In this document: one piece after another, positions 57,901-64,000 of the stretch
Numbering within the stretch: the stretch's first letter is position 1
Layout: each line of letters opens with the position of its first letter
Assembly (NCBI RefSeq): GCF_933775445.1
Contig: NC_065875.1
Span: 12,041,001 to 12,105,000 of the forward strand
Direction of reading: 5' to 3'
Source: Argentina anserina
Lineage: Eukaryota > Streptophyta > Magnoliopsida > Rosales > Rosaceae
DNA length: 64,000 nucleotides
Translations under genes and position numbers: made by a program
Notes under the pieces: generated by a model
Database searches by the model: none
The model's input: only the letters and a program-made list of their open reading frames with translations
What the model was told of the DNA's origin: nothing

Positions 57901-58261
57901 GGTAGCTCGATCTAGTGCTGAAGCAGAATACAGAGGTATGGCTCAGGGGGTGTGTGAATTGTTATGGCTTAGAAATTTACTACAAGATTTGGGTATTAAG
58001 CCTAAAAGTGTTATGCAACTGTACTGTGACAACAAGGCAGCTATTGATATTTCACATAATCCTGTGCAACATGATCGTACAAAACATGTGGAAGTTGATC
58101 GTCACTTTATAAAAGAGAAGCTGGACGCGAAGATCATTAGTTTTCCTTTTGTTCCTACAGAAGAGCAACTTGCCGATATGCTCACAAAAGGAGTGTCTAA
58201 ACAGGCTTTTTATGACGCACTTAGCAAGTTGGGCATGGTTGATGTATATGCGCCAACTTGA
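54942..58261 (+). pseudogene. Copia pol: protease, integrase, reverse transcriptase, RNase H
   Basis: From MALHIS the frame shows an aspartic protease (WIIDSGASDHMT), the pre-integrase zinc region (LWHRRLGHPS...CETC), and an integrase core (ELIHSDVWGPS, RSDNGGEY, NGVSERKN). After a frameshift near 56330 a linker follows, then one in-frame TAA at 56735-56737. The reverse transcriptase comes next (WRKAMEEEM, CRWVFTVKHN, YVDDMVVTGND) and RNase H (DADWAGN, RSSAEAEYR, YCDNKAA, ADMLTKG), ending at 58261 just before the polypurine tract. One frameshift and one stop are the only obvious lesions, consistent with the near-identical LTRs. The open frame extends upstream to 54621 but no gag domain is seen. 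Confidence 0.93.
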
Positions 58262-58268
58262 GGGGGAG

Positions 58269-58445
58269 TGTTAGTGTGATTCACTTTAGCTTTAGCATGA
58301 TGAACTCCGGAAATCACGGGAGTGATTCACGGAGGAAATCAAGGAAGCATTTGTCACCAAAGATACTTTAGTTGGCTTATATAAGCCAATTTAATGTTGT
58401 ATACATTTATGATGTAATCGAGTAATATAATCAAATTCTTCAACT
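58269..58445 (+). repeat. 3' LTR of the young copia element
   Basis: 177 bp, two differences from the 5' LTR by eye. Confidence 0.9.
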
Positions 58446-58450
58446 GTGGC

Positions 58451-59292
58451 TTCTACGCACAGATTGGACCATGGCTCCAACAGACCTCATTGTCAGGCTT
58501 GCAATGATTGGTGAGGGTATGGCGATTGTTTATGAGTCTAAAGACATTTGGTAGTTTCAACGTATACAAATTAACCTATGCAGTCTCAGAGGTTTGACCA
58601 AAAAAAAAAAGCAGTCTCAGAGTAAATATTTTATCTCAAAAGTGATCAGATATGATACTTGTTTTAGTCTTACTAGAATGGAATCATCATGACTTTGTTA
58701 GTAATAAGACACTAAATTATTCAAGTCCAGCTCACCATTCCTGGTCCTGATAACACATCAAACACATTCAATTATAGTGTTGAATCAATTTCGTATTCAA
58801 GTATGAATTTTGTGAAAAACAAATCCTAGATTACAATGAATTTCTGCAAACATGTGTATACGCAGTTACGTACGGCTTTTGTTAAGTCGATGGCATATTC
58901 TGATGAGAGTACGAATTTGATATTTTGATTGTTTGTGTTTCAGAGATCCGTGATAACATTTATCATATGATCGATCCATATCTGAAAAAGCTAATAATTA
59001 TAATTGTATCTGGTAGATTAAGTTTTTCTCCGAATTGCTTCGAAATTTGTTTTACTTCCTGGATCCATGAGACCATGATAAATAGTACCCTGAATTTTGG
59101 ATTCAAGTGCTCTGATTTCACATTTGAGTAGTAAAGCTCCAACGTGTTGTCCAACCTATAGATAGTATTGAATTAGTTCGAGTTGAAAAGTCTGATGCCA
59201 TGGAAATTACAAGCTACTTCTAGCAATATTATGATCATTATGTCAAAGCTATTCAAGAGGAGCAGGCAGATAGATATGGAAATCGTCATACC
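58451..59292. other. Unassigned sequence
   Basis: No convincing gene. It could hold intronic or upstream sequence of the SnRK2 relic that follows, but no kinase core motifs were found in any frame. Confidence 0.4.
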
Positions 59293-62198
59293 CTTCTGCT
59301 CAATCTTGTCTCCCCAGCAAGAAGGATCACCATGAAAGAGATCAAGAAGCACCCATGGTTTTTGAAGAACATGAACCTCATAGAGAAGAAAACCCAACCT
59401 TTCCTCAATTCCTCTCCAAAGTGTTGAAGGCATCTTGAAGATTGAGGACGAAGCGAAAATTCCTCCCGCCAACTCCCAATGGTGATGCAAAGGATGAGGT
59501 GGCTAGAGGAGGGCAAGTGTCACGACCCCAAAATTTCGAGTATGAAACTCAAATTTTGAAGTCATGAAAAACATTAAAACAATCTCAATGAATCGATATC
59601 ATTTAAATGTCACAGCGGATCATCTCTGAGTTCAAAATACAACTCAGACAAACCGATTATTACAAACCAAAATTTATAATTCAACATTATAACAAATGGA
59701 AATGTATAATCCTCACAAAGAAATCCACACAAAGTCCTCACTACAAGATGGAAATAAATAACTTCAAGTCCTCTGAGTGGTCCGTCGATTTCCGCTAATC
59801 CACACCTGCGGAGTTATCTCCTACACCATCGAATAGGTGCACCGGGATTGTAAACACAAACCCGGTAAGCTTTGCAGCTCATATGAGTAAAACAACAATA
59901 TAACTCACATATCAATATATACGAAAATCCACAAATCAACAAATATAAATGCACATATGACTCATTAGACGGCCCATCTGGTTGTCTAATAATGTGAAAA
60001 TATATAAACTCATGAGAGTTAGGCAACCCCTCTGTTTACCCAAATGCATTTATAATACGGGTACTCATGAGCGCTGGTACTCCTCTGTTACCCCTCATGT
60101 AGTACGCCGCCAACATTGAACAACCATCTATCATCCAATATCAAAAATATATGGGTACTCATAAGCCGATAACCCATCTGTTACCTCATATACAGTACCC
60201 CGACAGACAGACTAAAGCTCTAACTGTATGGTAACTTTCGCCCGGCCAAAGGCTAGCTTCCGACATGCCAAACACGTCCAAAGACTGGTCCGAAGACATA
60301 AAACACGTCCGAAGACATAACTCGTCCGAAGACCTAAAACACGTCTGAAGACATAAACTCGTCCGAAGCAATCACGTTTTAACAAACTCAATATTAAAAC
60401 CACGTACAATAATCATCATGTCATATTGTACAAATCAATTCACATGCTCGATATATAATATCTCATTACCAAAATGAACATATTCACCACGAAATCATGA
60501 CAGTATATAATATAGCAAACTATATATATGTACATATTTACCATTTATACAAATATATATTCCACTATATCATATACATGTCATATTTCATTCTTTAAAA
60601 TTCTGCATAATCTTGAATCCCCGCAAGGGTAGATTTGTAAATGTGAGATTTTACTCACCTTATCATCTCGAGCGTAATTCCACGATTCCGATAGTAAATC
60701 CTTTACTTGAATTATCGATCAACTTGAAAAGACAAGAAGTTGATTAGAATCGTTACGTAAAACCATAAATGCCGAAACAGTAATATTATTTTACTGTTCA
60801 GCAATTTCTGGGTTACGAAAATACTATTCACGTATTTACTATTCAATACATATTAAATACGTATTCATGTAAAAATACATATTCTTTACATATTTCTATA
60901 CGTATACATACTATTTACGTATTTCTGTACATCCATGTTCGATTCACAGTAAATACTGTCCAGTAAATAAAAACGACTAATTTACCCTTCCGAAATTACT
61001 TTCACATTTACCGAACGTAATTTACATTTACATTTACCGTAGATAAAATAAGTTCACAATTATTGTACGTAAATCACTTTTACATTCACCGACGTAAAAA
61101 TAAATTTTTACAAATTTACTGTTTCGAAAATACTATTCACGTGCCACCGCACGTGGCGTCGCGTGGGGTTCACGCGCCACCTCCGGCGACCGCGCGTGGT
61201 GCTCACGCGCCAGTCACTGTGGCAGCGCGTGGGGCCCACGCGCCGAGCCTACGACCGGCGCGTAGCACGCCACCGCTGCCCCATTTCTCCTCTATCCCTG
61301 CACGGCCCAAGGCCGCCTCCAGACCTCCTCACGCCCTCACACGCGCCGCCTCTAGGCGGCGGTATCTCCTCACCCTCTCCTCCTCCGATCCGCACCAATT
61401 CGATCCAATTTCAACAAAATCACAACAACCAACAACACAAACAATCAATTGAACTCACCCTTACATATTTCTCGCCTTGAAATCGCTGGAGAGGCGTCGG
61501 AGTGGAGCTCGACAGCGGCGGTGGAATCGCAGAAGCTTGGCGATGTCGTGCGGCTTCATGGCGGCGAGGTGAGGCACGGCAAGACGAGGCACGGCGAGCT
61601 AGAGGGTTGTTGTGGAGGTCTGTGCAAGGCTTCCTGGGCCGGCAGTGAGAGGCACGGACGGCCGGAGAAGCAGATCGCCGGTGGAGATTTTTTTGAGAGA
61701 GGGAGAGAGGGAGGGAGGAGAGAGAGAGAGAGGGAGGCGGAGAGAGAGGGGTTTCCAAAAATGGAAACCCTAATCTGAAAAATGTCCCTTTTATACTCAT
61801 TTCCAAAATCGGAAATTAACTTCCGACGTTAATAACTTTCCCGTCCGATGTCCGATTCAAACTCGTGACGCGTCCACGAACTCGTATCGATGAGCTCTAC
61901 AACTTTTATGAAGGAAGTTTTCACAACCAAGCGACGGAATAAGAGTCGATTCTCACGTCGCGGAACGTAACGTTTTCTAAATCGAATTTCCGATAACGTT
62001 TCCGTTTTCGATTTCCGACGTCGCAAAGCGACACAAACACGTTTAAAGAATTTCACAAACTTTATAAATTTAAAAACAATCCAATAATCGTTCCGAAAAA
62101 AATCGGGTTATTACAGCAAGGTTGAAGAAGAAGGGTATGAAAAGGGAGCCAAAGAAGAACATGAAAGTGGGGCAGAACGTACGTGTTGTTTGAGATGA
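59293..62198 (+). pseudogene. SnRK2 protein kinase 3'-end relic, split by a solo LTR
   Basis: The plus strand at 59293-59360 reads SPARRITMKEIKKHPWFLKN, the end of a SnRK2 kinase domain. Further on, in another frame, SVEGILKIEDEAKIPPA (about 59415-59470) matches the segment after the kinase domain. An acidic tail EEGKVEEEGYEKGAKEEHES is open only when 59517 is joined to 62116, that is, across the solo LTR. It ends at TGA 62196-62198. SnRK2 kinases act in abscisic acid and osmotic stress signalling. Upstream kinase exons are absent and there are frameshifts, so this is a dead fragment that predates the LTR insertion. Confidence 0.75.
59518..62115 (-). mobile_element. Solo LTR of a gypsy element (2598 bp), reverse orientation
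   Basis: On the minus strand it starts TGTAATAACCCG and ends GTCGTGACA. The target duplication GCAAG is exact (59513-59517 and 62116-62120). It is related to the LTRs of elements A and B over the U3 start (CGATACGAGTTCGTGG area, 61860-61960), the GTACAATA region (60400-60440) and the outer 3' end (59520-60250), but its middle is different and includes a GC-rich stretch (61141-61420) and ACTATTCA/ACTGTTCA motifs (60775-61145). It formed by recombination between two LTRs of a full element. Confidence 0.92.
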
Positions 62199-62631
62199 TC
62201 AACTGACCAACATATATATCCCCGAAGGTTATTAGTGACTACGTAGCTGAATGCAGTCAGGCTTGTATACATAAACAGTCGCAGGTTTCCCTTCTTTCTG
62301 TTCAGCGATGGTGCTAAGGAACGTAGATTGTCCCAGCCTACTACCACAACGGCGTTGTTTGTATTTGTTAAGGAGGATTTTAAGTGTCAATGTGTCAATA
62401 CTTTTCACAAACCTGGAGGTTTTTATACCGCCATTGCTGTAACAAGTTTGTAACAAGTTCTAGGTTACTTGGTTACAGTCTGTATCCGATACTTTGCGTT
62501 TCCAAAATAAGAATTAAGAAACAACCAAGTGTTCGTATTATTCCATGACAATGATTTTCCCAGACGTCTGAGGCTTACACACACACACACACGCAATATA
62601 ACACAAGGCCTCTAATTGTACTATAAAATGG
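62199..62631. other. 3' flank of the FKBP gene
   Basis: It probably contains the 3' untranslated region of the FKBP gene on the minus strand. A CA microsatellite lies at about 62577-62592. Nothing else is recognised. Confidence 0.4.
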
Positions 62632-64000
62632 TCATGCCTTGCTATCAATTGTCATTGGAACTGGGTCGTGTCTGCTCATTTTTGCAAATATGTTGCCATA
62701 AAACTGTGCATCCTTCTTGTTGTACTCTCTAACTTTCTCCTTCAGAAGCTTGTACTCCAATTTCACATCTTTGTTGTTGGGGTCGACCTCAAGGGCCTTT
62801 TTGATGTCCAACTCTGCCAGGTCCAGATCAACAAGCTGGATATATGCTTGTGCCCTCCTGTACAAAGCTTTCACATTCCGGCTATCAAGTTCCAGGACCT
62901 ACATTCACATTTCCGAAACATTAGAGATGCAGATGTGGAAGTAAAGAACCCTACAATATCTGAACAGGCAGGCAGCTATCAAGTTCTTAAATCAGCAACA
63001 AGTACCTTTGTACACAGCTTCTCTGCCTGTTTGTACTGTTTAAGTTTGAGCTTGCACGCGGCATCATTTAAGTTGCAGGTAATCTTGAGTACCTTTGCCT
63101 GCTGCTTCTCATCATCACCAAAGCTCGAGTCATATTCTACGAATTTCACAGCCTGGCACCAAAGAGAGATTTGTAATCTGATGTGGACGACAAGGTCAGT
63201 TGTGATCATCTGTATACATCAAAACACGAGATTACCTTCTCATATCTCTTTGAAGCTCTCTCGAATTTAGCAGCCTTAAAGAGTGCATTGCCTTCTTCCT
63301 TCTTCTTGCCAGCTGCTTCAATTTTTTCCTGTGTGTTCATGTCCCAAGATTCCTTCTCCTGCAGTAATCAAAGCAAAGGTTCAATAGATTACTCAAGTTC
63401 CTTCGCAACCAGGTCCTTCAGGAAACATCCAGGAAACATAATATAGTACCTTGACAAAGGAGATCAACTCCACCTCGTAATAAACAGTTGAATTTCCAGG
63501 AACAACTGCCAATTCTTGCACAGACTCAGATGACCCAAAAGCATATTCTGGTTGGATGGTTACCAGAGCCACTTCCCCTTTCTTCATGCTCTTCACCGCT
63601 CTGTCGAGCCCATCAATCACTTGCTCTGCACAAGTAAATGTTGCTTTAAAAAATTGTAACCACAATATTTCAAATTAAGGTCACTCATAATGCATTATTA
63701 AACTACACTGGTCATTACCTTCATCTGTCTTGAACTCAAAAGGCTCATTATCATGTCCCTTCTTCATAAAGACTGTGCCATCTTGCAACTTCCCAACCAG
63801 TTTCACTGTTGGAGACAAAAACAAGTACAAATACATTCAGATCCTACAAACATCCACAAATTCTAATGAAACTGAACTTATACAATGAGTCCTCAATGTA
63901 CCTTGAACCACAGCCCCATCATTAGGGCGCTCATAACCCTCTCCCTCCTTCAAGGCCTTTTTCAAGACTTTCTTGTCCTTGGTAACATCTGAAACTGTCT
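62632..64000 (-). CDS. FKBP62: FKBP62/65 (ROF1/ROF2)-type peptidyl-prolyl isomerase, 3' half
   Basis: This multi-domain FKBP binds HSP90 through its TPR domain and acts in heat-stress responses in plants. Six exons are visible in transcription order: 64000-63902 (cut by the window edge), 63805-63719, 63625-63450, 63358-63236, 63152-63006 and 62898-62632. All borders are GT-AG and frames agree. The first three cover the last FKBP domain (KLVGKLQDGTVFMKKG, QVIDGLDRAVKSMKKGE, PEYAFGS, YYEVELISF). The rest encode three TPR units (KKKEEGNALFKAAKFERA, CNLNDAACKLKLKQYKQAEK, KALYRRAQAYIQL) and a C-terminal stretch KEKVREYNKKDAQFYGN that in ROF proteins holds the calmodulin-binding region. It ends at TGA 62634-62632. 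ROF1 and ROF2 cannot be told apart from this half. No lesion is seen. Confidence 0.93.

Larger units (their letters stand above)
53870..58445 (+). mobile_element. Ty1/copia retrotransposon, young, without gag
   Basis: LTRs of 177 bp at 53870-54046 and 58269-58445 differ at two positions by eye. The 5-bp target duplication GTGGC is exact (53865-53869 and 58446-58450). The PBS TGGTATCAGAGC (54047-54058) follows the LTR directly and the polypurine tract GAGGGGGAG precedes the 3' LTR. The LTR ends read TG...CT instead of TG...CA in both copies. The leader from 54059 to about 54900 is GC-rich and has no recognisable gag. Confidence 0.93.

Noticed and set aside
61063..61806. Ala/Arg/Pro-rich frames on both strands
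   Set aside because: They fall inside the GC-rich part of the solo LTR, bounded by an exact GCAAG duplication; base composition explains them.

Overview
The window looks like nuclear DNA of a flowering plant, most likely a eudicot. It is AT-rich with spliced genes using GT-AG introns, and its LTR retrotransposons carry primer-binding sites complementary to plant initiator tRNA-Met. Plant-specific families are present: DC1-domain protein, SUVH-type histone methyltransferase, ROF-type FKBP and SnRK2. A rosid or Rosaceae origin is possible, but the sequence alone does not settle it. Most of the window is mobile DNA in various states of decay, with four host genes embedded in it.

Layout. 1-3107: 5' part of a reverse-oriented Ty3/gypsy element with a long LTR. 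3108-7171: decayed CACTA transposon with a broken TNP2 transposase. 7786-18677: a run of small non-autonomous DNA elements (several hAT-like with 8-bp target duplications, one foldback element) and a CACTA element (10302-12686) that carries a fragment of a YAO/RRP9-type WD40 gene. 18678-19640: LINE remnant. 21126-25049: a large single-exon DC1 gene with about 21 zinc-binding modules, partly built by triplication of a four-module block. 26364-42947: a Ty1/copia element split by a complete gypsy element (27366-36566) and a 1.95-kb solo LTR (39188-41138). 43535-46155: seven-exon gene for the U11/U12-35K minor-spliceosome protein. 49245-50534 (minus): intronless SUVH4-type methyltransferase lacking the SRA domain. 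About 50731-53640: endogenous caulimovirid fragment with a movement-protein ORF followed by a promoter/poly(A) region. 53870-58445: young copia element without a gag. 59293-62198: SnRK2 3'-end relic split by a gypsy solo LTR. 62632-64000 (minus): 3' half of a FKBP62/65-type peptidyl-prolyl isomerase gene, running out of the window.

The host genes do not form a pathway; two act in chromatin or RNA (SUVH4-like, U11/U12-35K), one in protein folding (FKBP) and one is a DC1 protein of unclear role. The unifying theme is transposon nesting and gene-fragment movement. The most unusual items are the intronless SRA-less SUVH4 copy, the movement-protein-only viral unit beside it, the YAO-capturing CACTA element, the three-layer retrotransposon nest, and a hairpin-rich repeat array conserved inside the gypsy LTRs.
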